Assembly (NCBI RefSeq): GCF_001650195.1
Contig: NZ_LXYR01000014.1
Location: 44,526-108,525, forward strand
Reading direction: 5' to 3'
From: Phormidesmis priestleyi BC1401
Lineage (GTDB): Bacteria > Cyanobacteriota > Cyanobacteriia > Leptolyngbyales > Leptolyngbyaceae
Length of the DNA: 64,000 bases
Shown here: in pieces, positions 19,198-27,486 of the stretch
Layout of the letters: the number at the start of each line of letters is the position of its first letter
Numbering within the stretch: position 1 is the first letter of the stretch
Notes under the pieces: model-generated
The model's input: the letters and a program-made list of their open reading frames with translations, nothing else
Databases searched by the model: none
Told to the model about the DNA's origin: nothing
Program-made: the position numbers and the translations under genes

Positions 19198-20502
19198 TCA
19201 GCGCCCCAACTTATTGGGAATGCCTTCACATCCGCCGGGAATCGTTGCCCTCGTTTTTGAGCCGCCCCAGGCACAGCAGTAGTAGTGTTGCTCTGGAGAC
19301 ATATCTTCAGCGTCGGTGAAATCGGCGTTTTCGACAACAGACCCGGTGCAGGCACCTGTTTTATAGTTGGGTGGCTCAGTGCGGCTGCGAGGTGAGGCGG
19401 TTTCGGCAGTGCCATAGAAGAGACGCAGCCCATTGAAGTCTGCTCCTCGAAGGCTGGCGCTAAATAAAATGGTTCTGGCGAAATTGGATTTGACTAAATC
19501 ACAGCGATCGAGGTTTGCCCGAATCAAATTTGCCTCGCTCAAATCGGTCCAGCGCAGATCGGTGCCCGATAGGTCAGAAGCCGCTAACATTACGCCGATA
19601 TCAATGACTCGTGTGCCATGACTGCGGTCTTCTGCATAGCCGCCAGAGCCATCGAGAATGGCGCGTCCTAATCGGCGATCGCGCTTTAGAGGGGTCAGCA
19701 GTTTAGCCCGAGAGAGAAATCTGAGAATCTTGGCTTTGCCTGCTCCATCCACGCTGCTGAGAATGGCAGCGGTGCGACCTTCCGCGATCGCGCGTTCTTG
19801 AGGCCAATCTTCGAGCAACCCTTCTTCGTCGAGAACCAGATCCGAAATTCCTTGGAAATAAGTATCGATCGTTTGCTGCTGAGTGATCGTGTTTTGTTGA
19901 ATCGTCAGATCTTTAGAAATGATGTATTGTCGCCATGCGATATACACCGCCAAAATCGCGATCAAGATTTGCCCTAACGCGCCAAAGACTTCGCCCAGTG
20001 CTCCGATCGCGTTCCAGTCAAGTTGCTTATACCAGGTCATCAGGGTGTTGCCAAATCCCACAACTTTGAGTAGGCCAATCACAGCTAACGTCAACCCCGC
20101 TGAGGCAATTAAGACAGATTGTTCTTGTCCCGCACCAAGTTCTGCCAAAATCGGTTGCAGCACCGGAAACAGGACACGCAAGGACAACAGCAACGCGACG
20201 ATCGAGCCGGATAACACCAGCCAAAAACTATTAACAAATAGCCCGACGATCACGATGACGATCGCGACGAGCACGATCAGAGAAATCGCAGGGCGAATGG
20301 TAGACAATCTAGACGTGTCGCTTGAAGGAATGCCAACGCCCGGAAACGCGGCGGCATTTCTCTCTCTCGAAATCTCGGCTTTAGAGGGAGGCTTAGAAAT
20401 CACAGAATGGTCGGCTGCACCCGTGTTGCCCAACCCACTATTGGCGTGAGGAGTCGATGAGTCAGGCGAAGAGGGGAGAGGCGAGTTTGGATCGAGGGTC
20501 AT
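19198..20502 (-). CDS. Membrane protein with C-terminal pentapeptide repeats
   Basis: A 434-residue protein. The N-terminal 65 residues are polar and disordered-looking. Hydrophobic helices follow at about 70-115, 130-155 and 175-195 (SLIVLVAIVIVIVGLFVNSF and others), then a soluble domain (ISKDLTIQQNTITQQQTIDTYFQGISDLVLDEEGLLED) and a short right-handed pentapeptide-repeat run (ASDLSGTDLRWTDLSEANLI, residues about 318-365). The QQQTIDTYFQGIS...LL segment recurs in cyanobacterial pentapeptide membrane proteins. Function is unknown. It is convergent with bvdR with no gap at all between the two stop codons. Confidence 0.82.
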   Translation of the reverse strand: MTLDPNSPLPSSPDSSTPHANSGLGNTGAADHSVISKPPSKAEISRERNAAAFPGVGIPSSDTSRLSTIRPAISLIVLVAIVIVIVGLFVNSFWLVLSGSIVALLLSLRVLFPVLQPILAELGAGQEQSVLIASAGLTLAVIGLLKVVGFGNTLMTWYKQLDWNAIGALGEVFGALGQILIAILAVYIAWRQYIISKDLTIQQNTITQQQTIDTYFQGISDLVLDEEGLLEDWPQERAIAEGRTAAILSSVDGAGKAKILRFLSRAKLLTPLKRDRRLGRAILDGSGGYAEDRSHGTRVIDIGVMLAASDLSGTDLRWTDLSEANLIRANLDRCDLVKSNFARTILFSASLRGADFNGLRLFYGTAETASPRSRTEPPNYKTGACTGSVVENADFTDAEDMSPEQHYYCCAWGGSKTRATIPGGCEGIPNKLGR

Positions 20503-20987
20503 GCCTAATCTAGAAAACCGCAGACTTACAGGGAATATATGTCTTAATCGTACCCGCTTCTAATGATTACTGATGAATGCTTTGACGGGAAACTTGACGA
20601 ATGTTGGAGCCGTGTAGCGATCGGAGATATTGATCCCCATTGCGGTTTTCGCCAAGTAGAGGACGTAGAGACTGAGAAAAATTTGTAGCGATCGCTTGAC
20701 CCACCTCATCGTTTTTTCACTTGCTAATAGTATTGACGATCGTAATTGAGTATGGCTGCTGATTGATGAATAAGCAATGTCAAAGATATGTCAGAGCGAT
20801 TTATTTTGGCAGACGACCCCTTGCTAGTCATGGCGACGTTGGCTAGAGACGTTCCACCGAAGCGTCTCTGCGATATCGGGTAATTGCACAATTCGGCGCA
20901 TTCCTTTGGTTAAATCAATCAAATTACTTGCTAAGTCAGGTGACTTGACGTTCAATAAGCTAGTTTCTTGTTCCCATCATTTCTTTT
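20503..20987. other. Intergenic region upstream of murF
   Basis: 485 bases without a convincing gene. It contains one copy of the 25-bp GAGACGTTCCACCGAA palindrome (20845-20869). The remainder should hold the divergent promoters of murF and the pentapeptide protein; no clear motif stands out. Confidence 0.5.
20845..20869. repeat. 25-bp palindromic repeat, copy 1
   Basis: AGAGACG and CGTCTCT flank the loop TTCCACCGAAG. The inverse copy at 39468-39491 is identical but for one base. This is a small REP-like hairpin of the kind scattered through cyanobacterial genomes. Confidence 0.82.
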
Positions 20988-22334
20988 ATGCCGTTCCATG
21001 CCACACTGACCCAACTGGTTGACGTTTTGGGTGCCACTGCTAACTACTTGACCGATCGCACCCTAACAGCAACGGGCATCACAACCGACAGCCGCCACAT
21101 TAAGCCGGGGGATGTCTTTTTAGCGCTGCGGGGCAAAACGTTTGATGGGCACGAGTTTGTGAGTCAGGCATTAGAGCAAGGCGCGATCGCCGCGGTCGTA
21201 GATGCTCAATTTCAATCGTCGGATCTGCCGCTGCTCATAGTAGAAGACACGCTTCGGGCTTATCAATCGATCGCTCACTGGTGGCGACATCAATTTAAGA
21301 TTCCGGTGATTGCCATTACGGGATCGGTCGGCAAAACCACGACGAAAGAATTGATTGCCGGAGTGCTGTCTCGATTTGGGAACGTCCTCAAAACTCAGGC
21401 AAACTACAACAACGAGATTGGGGTTCCTAAGACGCTGCTGGAGTTGAGTCAAGAGCATGATTATGCCGTCGTTGAAATGGGGATGCGGGCGCAGGGCGAG
21501 ATTGCGCTGCTGAGTCAAACTGCGAGTCCGACGATCGCGCTGATTACAAATGTAGGCACGGCGCATATTGGGCGACTGGGATCACGAGAGGCGATCGCAG
21601 AAGCCAAATGTGAACTTCTGGCAGAAATGCCCAAGGATGCGATCGCGATTCTCAACCACGACAATCCATTACTGATTCAAATGGCTCGGACGGTGTGGAA
21701 CGGCAAAACACTGACCTATGGACTAGAAGGTGGCGACCTGCACGGGCACCTTTCCTCAGCAGAGACGCTGACTGTTGACGGTCGATCGTTTCCGCTGCCG
21801 CTGCCGGGACAACACAATGCGCTGAATTATTTAGCGGCTCTTGCGGTTGTCAAGGCGTTGAACTTGGATGAATCAACGCTGACCGCTCCGATCGACGTGG
21901 AGCTACCCGGCGGACGATCGCGCAAGTTTGAACTCGCGAACGATATCGTGATTCTCGATGAGACCTACAACGCCGGATTAGAGTCAATGCTGGCGGCGCT
22001 GCAATTGTTGGCAGACACACCCGGAACGCGTCACATCGCGGTTCTCGGCACGATGAAGGAGTTAGGAGACTGGTCTGTGCCCTTTCATCAACAAGTTGGG
22101 GCAATGGCAAAGCAGCTTAAACTCGACGGACTTTTGATATTGGCAGATGACGCCGAGGCAGAGGCGTTGGCGATCGGAGCCGATTCGCTCCCGTCCGAAC
22201 GATTTTCAACTCACGAAGCAGTGGTGACTCGACTGAAAGAGATGGTGCGATCGGGCGATCGGCTCTTGTTCAAAGCCTCTCGATCGGTGGGACTCGATCG
22301 CGCTGTCGAACAATTCCGATCTCAATTTCAATAA
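20988..22334 (+). CDS. murF: UDP-N-acetylmuramoyl-tripeptide--D-alanyl-D-alanine ligase
   Basis: Adds D-Ala-D-Ala to the UDP-MurNAc-tripeptide in peptidoglycan synthesis. The three Mur-ligase parts are visible: an N-terminal UDP-binding domain with GITTDSRHIKPGDVFLALRG, a central ATPase domain with P-loop GSVGKTTT (residues 112-119), and NYNNEIGVPKTLL plus HNALNYLAALAV. The C-terminal domain begins with LPGGRSRKFELANDIVILDE. At 448 aa it is full length. The last 14 codons reappear, diverged, at 29233-29274, marking the far end of the accessory block that follows this gene. Confidence 0.96.
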   Translation: MPFHATLTQLVDVLGATANYLTDRTLTATGITTDSRHIKPGDVFLALRGKTFDGHEFVSQALEQGAIAAVVDAQFQSSDLPLLIVEDTLRAYQSIAHWWRHQFKIPVIAITGSVGKTTTKELIAGVLSRFGNVLKTQANYNNEIGVPKTLLELSQEHDYAVVEMGMRAQGEIALLSQTASPTIALITNVGTAHIGRLGSREAIAEAKCELLAEMPKDAIAILNHDNPLLIQMARTVWNGKTLTYGLEGGDLHGHLSSAETLTVDGRSFPLPLPGQHNALNYLAALAVVKALNLDESTLTAPIDVELPGGRSRKFELANDIVILDETYNAGLESMLAALQLLADTPGTRHIAVLGTMKELGDWSVPFHQQVGAMAKQLKLDGLLILADDAEAEALAIGADSLPSERFSTHEAVVTRLKEMVRSGDRLLFKASRSVGLDRAVEQFRSQFQ

Positions 22335-22382
22335 GCTGAGATCTGGCACCAGAGGCAACATCCCCCGCTTCGATCGGGTCGG

Positions 22383-22604
22383 TCATCGCATTCACCCGCC
22401 CCGGATTGCAGGTAGCTTCGCAATTGCCTCCGGCAACGGGGCTAACCTTGCGAAGTCCACTAAAGGGACTGAATGCTAATCAGTACAACATCTTCAGTCT
22501 GTTTCAACAGACTTCGCAAGGCTAGCCCGGAATTCCATTCACGGGCGGGCGAGTGCAATGAATGACGGAATTCCATTCACGGGCGGGTGAGTGCAATGAA
22601 CGAA
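22383..22604. repeat. Hairpin-rich MITE-like element with a 38-bp tandem repeat
   Basis: A nested palindrome spans 22438-22528. GGGCTAACCTTGCGAAGT on the left pairs (one mismatch) with its complement on the right, and each arm contains its own small hairpin (AGTCC/GGACT and AGTCTGTT/AACAGACT). It is followed by two 38-bp direct repeats (22529-22566 and 22567-22604) starting GGAATTCCATTCACGGGCGG. An inverted, imperfect copy of the tandem unit is at 22383-22402. The element sits directly after murF, at the left border of the accessory block. Confidence 0.8.
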
Positions 22605-22654
22605 CCGTCTCAAACACCCTCTCAGGCAGCCGGGTAGAAAGTCCGATCGTGCGT

Positions 22655-23044
22655 CTAATGGCTTCCCACAGTCGCGAGTTTGACACCGCCGTTTTTTGTC
22701 CGGCTTTGGGCACTCTTGCGAACGCGATCGCTCTTGCGGGTTCCGCCTGCCATTTCATATTCGCGGCTGTCGTTGCCATATTTGCCGCTTACGCCGTTGA
22801 GTAGTTGGTCGAGCAGGTCGCCCATGTCGTGTTCCATCTGGTCGATTTCTTGTTTGGCGATGTCGAGTGTGGCGATCGTGTCGTTGTAGTCGTTTAGTTT
22901 AGCGTTTAGCTGATCGATTTGCATAGCAAGGGTCGAAAGACTGCGATCGTTGCCAAAGTTAAGCTGAGGATCGATGGCTTTGAGCTTCAAGATTCGCAGT
23001 TGTCCTTTGTCGAGAATGCGAGAGGTTCGCTGTGGGCGTGGCAT
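22655..23044 (-). CDS. Conserved cyanobacterial hypothetical protein (129 aa)
   Basis: It opens with LDKGQLRILKLKAIDPQLNF, carries a helical middle likely to form a coiled coil (STLAMQIDQLNAKLNDYNDT, residues about 36-80), and ends with GNDSREYEMAGGTRKSDRVR. I recognise this pattern from an uncharacterised family common in cyanobacteria, often next to accessory genes. The final 30 residues are strongly basic, so nucleic-acid contact is possible. The first residues (MPRPQRTSRIL) are also basic. No function is known to me. Confidence 0.7.
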   Translation of the reverse strand: MPRPQRTSRILDKGQLRILKLKAIDPQLNFGNDRSLSTLAMQIDQLNAKLNDYNDTIATLDIAKQEIDQMEHDMGDLLDQLLNGVSGKYGNDSREYEMAGGTRKSDRVRKSAQSRTKNGGVKLATVGSH

Positions 23045-23477
23045 AGTAGAAGGTTCCTTTCTAGGGTTCTGTACTGTTCTAGTTTGCCCTTAGCTGCTAG
23101 AGAATTGGCTGAGTAATTCGCGCAGAGATTGTGTGGTTTGTGAGGAGTTTGACGATCGCGTCTCGTGGTTTTCCGCAATGAGGTGACGATGACGAGTAGG
23201 TTTACTGAGAAAATCGCGACGTTTGGGATGAATGTCGTAAGGTTTGCGGCAAATGTCGGAATATTCGTGGCAAATGCTGCGGTTTTCACAAATAATGTTG
23301 TAGCGATCGCGGTGACTGGTTAAACAGATACGATGACAGGCTAAATAGATAGGTTGACAGATTGGGTGAATGCAGCGACAAGTTGAACGGATAGGGTGCT
23401 GCCTCCCTACTTCTTGTATCCCTCTGTCAAAATAGAAACAACTTTCTGACTTCTCAATCCCCCCATTCCCAATTCCT
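23045..23477. other. Intergenic region before the Roco gene, low-complexity
   Basis: 433 bases, G/T-rich on the plus strand, with loosely repeated words (TGTCGTAAGGTTTGCGGCAAA, CGTGGCAAATGCTGCGG and similar). Minus-strand frames read as an imperfect heptad repeat of Asn/Phe/Ile codons. No gene is called; the Roco promoter is probably in the last 100 bases. Confidence 0.45.
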
Positions 23478-26400
23478 ATGACTTCCCGCTCTATCCTTGA
23501 ACTCATCGATCGTGCCTACACCGAAAATTGGAAAGAGCTTGATTTATCGAGGCAGAGACTAACGGAAATACCACCAGGGATCGGACGGTTGACCCAGTTG
23601 GAAACGCTTAATCTCCATAACAACCAAATCACGGTTATCCCAGATGCGATCACTCAACTGATCAATCTCAAAAACATTAACCTCTATAGCAACCGAATCA
23701 CGGTTATCCCGGACGCAATCACTCAACTCACCAATCTCAAAAACCTTAACCTCAATGACAACCAACTCACGGTTATCCCGGACACGATCGCTCAACTGAC
23801 CAATCTCACAGCACTTGACTTCGATCACAACCAAATCACCGTTATCCCGGACGCGATCGCTCAACTGACCAATCTCACAACGCTTAACCTCTATAACAAT
23901 CAAATCACCGTTATCCCAGACGTGATTGCTCAACTCAATCTCAAAAACCTTAACCTCGCTGGCAACCAAATTACCGTTATCCCAGAGGCGATCGCTCAAC
24001 CGACCAATCTCACAACTCTTGACCTTGCTGGCAACCAAATTACCGTTATCCCAGAGGCGATCGCTCAACTGACCAATCTCACAACTCTTGACCTCACTAA
24101 CAACCAAATTACCGTTATCCCAGAGGCGATCGCTCAACTGACCAATCTCACAACTCTTGACCTCACTAACAACCAAATTACTGTCATCCCAGAGGCGATT
24201 GCCCAACTGACCAATCTCGCAAACCTTTACCTCCGTGGTAACCAAATCACCGTTATCCCGGACGCGATTGCTCAACTCACCAATCTCACAAGCCTCAACC
24301 TCCGTAGTAACCAAATCACCGTTATCCCGAACGCGATCGCTCAACTAACCAATCTCGCAAACCTTTACCTCCGTAGTAACCAAATCACCGTTATCCCGGA
24401 CACGATCGCTCAACTGACCAATCTCATAGAGCTTGACCTCTCTCTCAACCAAATCACCGTTATCCCGGACACGATCGCTCAACTGACTAATCTCACAGAG
24501 CTTGACCTCTCTTTCAACCAAATCACCGTTATCCCAGACACGATCGCTCAACTGACCAATCTCACAAGGCTTGTCTTGAAAGATAATCCTATCCAGAATG
24601 TGCCGCCTGAAATTATTCGTAAAGGTTGGGGTAGGGATGAAATTGAAGACGGTGAACCGCAGGTAGTTTTTGCCTACCTTAAATCTGTTACCAAATCCTT
24701 CGACAAACGCTCCTTGAACGAATTAAAGGTTCTCCTGGTGGGCGAAGGTGATGTCGGCAAGACCTCACTCCTTAAACGGCTTACTCAAAACACCTTCAAC
24801 CCTAACGAAGCTAAAACCCCCGGCATCAACATTCAACCCTGGCGACTGCCCAACGGCGACCAAACTATTCAGCTCAACCTCTGGGACTTTGGCGGGCAGC
24901 GCGTCATGCACAGCACCCATCAATTCTTTCTCACCAAACGCAGCCTCTATCTCCTCGTTCTCGACAACCGCAAAAATGAACCGCAAAACCGCGTCGAATA
25001 TTGGCTCAAGCTCATCGAAACCTACGGCGGCAACTCCCCCGTCATCATCGTCGGCAACTGCTCAGACGAACACCCCCTAGAACTCAAAGCCCGCACCCTC
25101 AAAAAGAAATATCCCCAAATCAAACAAGTCCTCTCCACCTCCTGCAAAACAGGCGACGGCATCGACAAACTCTGGCAAGCGATCGCCGCCCAAATCGACG
25201 AAATCCCACACATCCGCGATCTCTTCGACCAAGCCTGGTTTGACATCAAAACACAACTCGAACAAATGCGAACCAGCTACGACTTCATCTCCTACGAAAG
25301 ATACCAAACCCTCTGCACCGCCGCCGAAATCACCACCCCTCAAGACCAAGAAATCCTCGTCGAAGTCCTCCACGATCTCGGCATCGTTCTCAACTACCGC
25401 AACGACCCCCGCCTCAGCGAAACCCACGTCCTCAACCCCGAATGGGTCACCAGCGGCGTATACGACATCCTCAACAACCACGATCTGATGGTCAACAAAA
25501 AAGGCATCCTCGCCCTCCCCGACCTCAGCACTATTCTCAAACAACCCGATCGCTATCCCCAAAACAAACGCCCCTTCCTCATGGGATTGATGGAGAAGTT
25601 TGAACTCTGCTTCCCCCTCGACGGCTACAACGGCGATCGCTACCTCATCTCTGATCTATTACCGATCGACGAACCCGACGTAGACAGCTACGAATTCGCC
25701 CCGCTCCACTTCCAATACCACTACGACATCCTCCCCAGCAGCATCATTTCCCGCTTCATCGTCCGCAACCACACCCTCATTTACAAAACCATGCGCTGGC
25801 GCAGTGGAGCCGTTCTCACCCGTGACAACAGCAAAGCTCTCGTCCGCGCCGACGAAGAAGACAACTTCATCAGCATCAAAGCCCAAGGCTCCCGCGCCAG
25901 TGACCTCCTCAGCATTATCCGCGCCGACTTCACCAAACTCCACACCAACCTCGCCGTCCAAGAATTCCTAGTCATTCGAGAAGTCGTCAACGACCAACCC
26001 ACCGGACGAGAAGTGCCCGTCGATTACACCTATCTCTGCGACCTCGAACACCAACGCACAGTAGAAGCCTCTCTCCCCCGACTCAAAGGAACCTACAATC
26101 TCCGCAACCTCCTCGAAGGCGTAGAATCTCACTCCCAACGCCAAGACAACCTCGACGATCGCCTCGATCGCAGTCGCAAAACCCGCCTCGATCGCCCCCT
26201 CCGTCCTCTACCTCAATCCCCGCAACGTCCCGGTCTAGTCAAAACGAGCGTCTTAATGCTCATTGTTTTAGCCGTTGTCGCCGCGATCTTTGCAGCGATC
26301 GCCCATTACATTCCTGGATTGAATCTGCTTGTGATTGTGACGGCGATTCTCATTGCCTTCGCTGTAGGCAGCATCTTCATCCTAAGAACCACAGGCATCA

Positions 26401-26525
26401 TTGATAACAGTACCTTTCAAGGAACCTTAGATGGTTTCTGGAAAGCCGTTTCCTTGCAGAAAGGTCAAGACCCGGAAGATAAGCCCGATCGTAAGCTGCC
26501 ACCAGAAGCAGATGGGAAAAAATAA
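23478..26525 (+). CDS. Roco protein: LRR array, Roc GTPase, COR domain and two C-terminal membrane helices
   Basis: A 1015-residue bacterial Roco protein. After a short cap (about residues 1-30) come 15 leucine-rich repeats of 23 residues (one has 22) with consensus LTNLTTLDLxxNQITVIPxxIAQ, to about residue 375. The Roc GTPase follows: P-loop GEGDVGKT (422-429), switch-II/G3 WDFGGQRVMH, then VGNCSDE in place of the canonical NKxD. The COR domain runs to about residue 860 (DFISYERYQTLC, HVLNPEWVTSGVYDILNN). A polar linker and two membrane helices (about 923-971) end the protein. Roco proteins dimerise through COR and couple GTP state to a partner. No kinase domain is present, so an effector in trans is likely. 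Its stop overlaps the next small gene. Confidence 0.92.
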   Translation: MTSRSILELIDRAYTENWKELDLSRQRLTEIPPGIGRLTQLETLNLHNNQITVIPDAITQLINLKNINLYSNRITVIPDAITQLTNLKNLNLNDNQLTVIPDTIAQLTNLTALDFDHNQITVIPDAIAQLTNLTTLNLYNNQITVIPDVIAQLNLKNLNLAGNQITVIPEAIAQPTNLTTLDLAGNQITVIPEAIAQLTNLTTLDLTNNQITVIPEAIAQLTNLTTLDLTNNQITVIPEAIAQLTNLANLYLRGNQITVIPDAIAQLTNLTSLNLRSNQITVIPNAIAQLTNLANLYLRSNQITVIPDTIAQLTNLIELDLSLNQITVIPDTIAQLTNLTELDLSFNQITVIPDTIAQLTNLTRLVLKDNPIQNVPPEIIRKGWGRDEIEDGEPQVVFAYLKSVTKSFDKRSLNELKVLLVGEGDVGKTSLLKRLTQNTFNPNEAKTPGINIQPWRLPNGDQTIQLNLWDFGGQRVMHSTHQFFLTKRSLYLLVLDNRKNEPQNRVEYWLKLIETYGGNSPVIIVGNCSDEHPLELKARTLKKKYPQIKQVLSTSCKTGDGIDKLWQAIAAQIDEIPHIRDLFDQAWFDIKTQLEQMRTSYDFISYERYQTLCTAAEITTPQDQEILVEVLHDLGIVLNYRNDPRLSETHVLNPEWVTSGVYDILNNHDLMVNKKGILALPDLSTILKQPDRYPQNKRPFLMGLMEKFELCFPLDGYNGDRYLISDLLPIDEPDVDSYEFAPLHFQYHYDILPSSIISRFIVRNHTLIYKTMRWRSGAVLTRDNSKALVRADEEDNFISIKAQGSRASDLLSIIRADFTKLHTNLAVQEFLVIREVVNDQPTGREVPVDYTYLCDLEHQRTVEASLPRLKGTYNLRNLLEGVESHSQRQDNLDDRLDRSRKTRLDRPLRPLPQSPQRPGLVKTSVLMLIVLAVVAAIFAAIAHYIPGLNLLVIVTAILIAFAVGSIFILRTTGIIDNSTFQGTLDGFWKAVSLQKGQDPEDKPDRKLPPEADGKK
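23580..24590 (+). repeat. 69-bp coding repeats of the LRR array
   Basis: The LRR region is built of 69-bp units whose core ACCGTTATCCCGGACGCGAT is nearly unchanged from unit to unit. Units 8 and 9 (about 24067-24200) are almost identical. Such homogeneity points to recent expansion or gene conversion and would allow repeat-number change by recombination. Confidence 0.9.
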
Positions 26526-26631
26526 TGAACCTCTCGATCGCTTTCGCCACCACCCCACCTTCACTGACCCCCACAACCCCGCCGCCGTCGAAGCCTGCGA
26601 AGTCTGCCGCAAGCACGTCTGGGACGCATGA
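26512..26631 (+). CDS. 39-aa CxxC/His peptide gene overlapping the Roco stop
   Basis: ATG at 26512 begins 14 bases before the end of the Roco gene, an arrangement that suggests translational coupling. The product is MGKNNEPLDRFRHHP, then PHNPAAVEACEVCRKHVW. Two Cys (CEVC), two adjacent His after DRFR and a His after the second Cys could form a small metal site. The same peptide core is encoded twice more (27489-27590 and 29029-29130) where no start codon is available, so the sequence is conserved enough to be noticed three times. The family is unknown to me. Confidence 0.6.
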   Translation: MGKNNEPLDRFRHHPTFTDPHNPAAVEACEVCRKHVWDA

Positions 26632-26703
26632 GCAACCCAACTAGCGAATCATCCAAAATCGGCTCATGGCTTCAACCTCTAAACACCTGGCTATAATCAC
26701 AGC

Positions 26704-27027
26704 ATGACCGACCCGCCCAACTTCACTGATCCCTATGAAGCCATTCTCTACGATCGCTACACCGCAGAAGAAATCGCTGAAGTCCAGCAGCTCATAGCAG
26801 CCTGGGATCAGGCGACCTATCCCACCTTACCTTCAAGCATCGTCAAACATGCCCAAAAGCATGGATTCACTGAAGACTACCTTCGCTATCTCCGCAAAGC
26901 GAACAACTTCAACAAGAAAGGTGCCCGCAAAAAGTCTCTTCCAGATGGCGCAACCCGTTGGAACAAAGGGCGCGAATTTCTCATCGAACGCAACAGCAAA
27001 ATCGTAACCTACGGAGAAAATGACTAA
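26704..27027 (+). CDS. Small protein of unknown function, possibly toxin-like
   Basis: A 107-residue soluble protein. Its end, ARKKSLPDGATRWNKGREFL then IERNSKIVTYGEND, is strongly basic and resembles the tails of polymorphic-toxin or nuclease-like domains, but that is an impression, not a family match. The N-terminal half is acidic and helical (YDRYTAEEIAEVQQLIAAWD). Only three bases separate its stop from the next gene's ATG, so the two form a unit. A toxin-immunity or toxin-antitoxin pair is one reading. Confidence 0.6.
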   Translation: MTDPPNFTDPYEAILYDRYTAEEIAEVQQLIAAWDQATYPTLPSSIVKHAQKHGFTEDYLRYLRKANNFNKKGARKKSLPDGATRWNKGREFLIERNSKIVTYGEND

Positions 27028-27030
27028 CTC

Positions 27031-27423
27031 ATGGAAACTCAACCCCTCGACCCAGCGATCGCTCATATCCAACTGCTCTCCCAACAGCTAGACGACCTCT
27101 ATCAAGCAATGAAAACCGAACGGCAAGCGATCGCCCAATGGGAGGAAGACCAAGACTTTTCGATTCTTGGTGTCTTAGAACTCTTCTCAGGCGACGTTCA
27201 AGGCTATGTGGAGAAGATTCTCACTCCAAGCGCCTCATCTCATCCAGAAGAGCATCTAGCCCATCTTCGCAAGCTCAACGTATTCGAGATTAACTACTTC
27301 GCCACTTGGTATTTTGCCAACCTCAACACCTATCCTCACATCAAACAATACACCGAACATCTTGACCATCTCCGGTTACTGCTCATGGAGCATTTTGGTG
27401 TAAGATTCGCGATCGCTGCATAA
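27031..27423 (+). CDS. Small helical protein of unknown function, partner of the preceding gene
   Basis: A 130-residue, acidic and mostly helical protein (LSQQLDDLYQAMKTERQAIA, then LRKLNVFEINYFATWYFANL). No signal peptide or membrane segment is seen. It follows its neighbour by three bases and is likely co-translated. If the neighbour is toxic, this would be the candidate immunity protein, but no homology supports that directly. Confidence 0.6.
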   Translation: METQPLDPAIAHIQLLSQQLDDLYQAMKTERQAIAQWEEDQDFSILGVLELFSGDVQGYVEKILTPSASSHPEEHLAHLRKLNVFEINYFATWYFANLNTYPHIKQYTEHLDHLRLLLMEHFGVRFAIAA

Positions 27424-27486
27424 GCAAACTTCGCATAAACTTATTGGGAAGCTCTCAATCTATCGTGGAATAGACTGATTCAAAGA

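Noticed and set aside
23090..23506. 138-codon minus-strand frame before the Roco gene
   Set aside because: Cys/His/Ile low-complexity translation from loosely repeated words, no start signal, and it overlaps the Roco start.
23559..24344. 261-codon minus-strand frame full of NRVRDNGDLV-type repeats
   Set aside because: It is the antisense shadow of the LRR array; its repetition is fully explained by the plus-strand 69-bp units.
23580..24590. CRISPR-like regular DNA repeats
   Set aside because: Period is 69 bases with the conserved and variable positions both inside codons of an LRR protein; there are no unrelated spacers and no cas genes.
25077..25562. 161-codon minus-strand frame rich in Glu, Asp, Val and Gly
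   Set aside because: Shadow of the Roc-COR region, produced by its C-ending codon bias.
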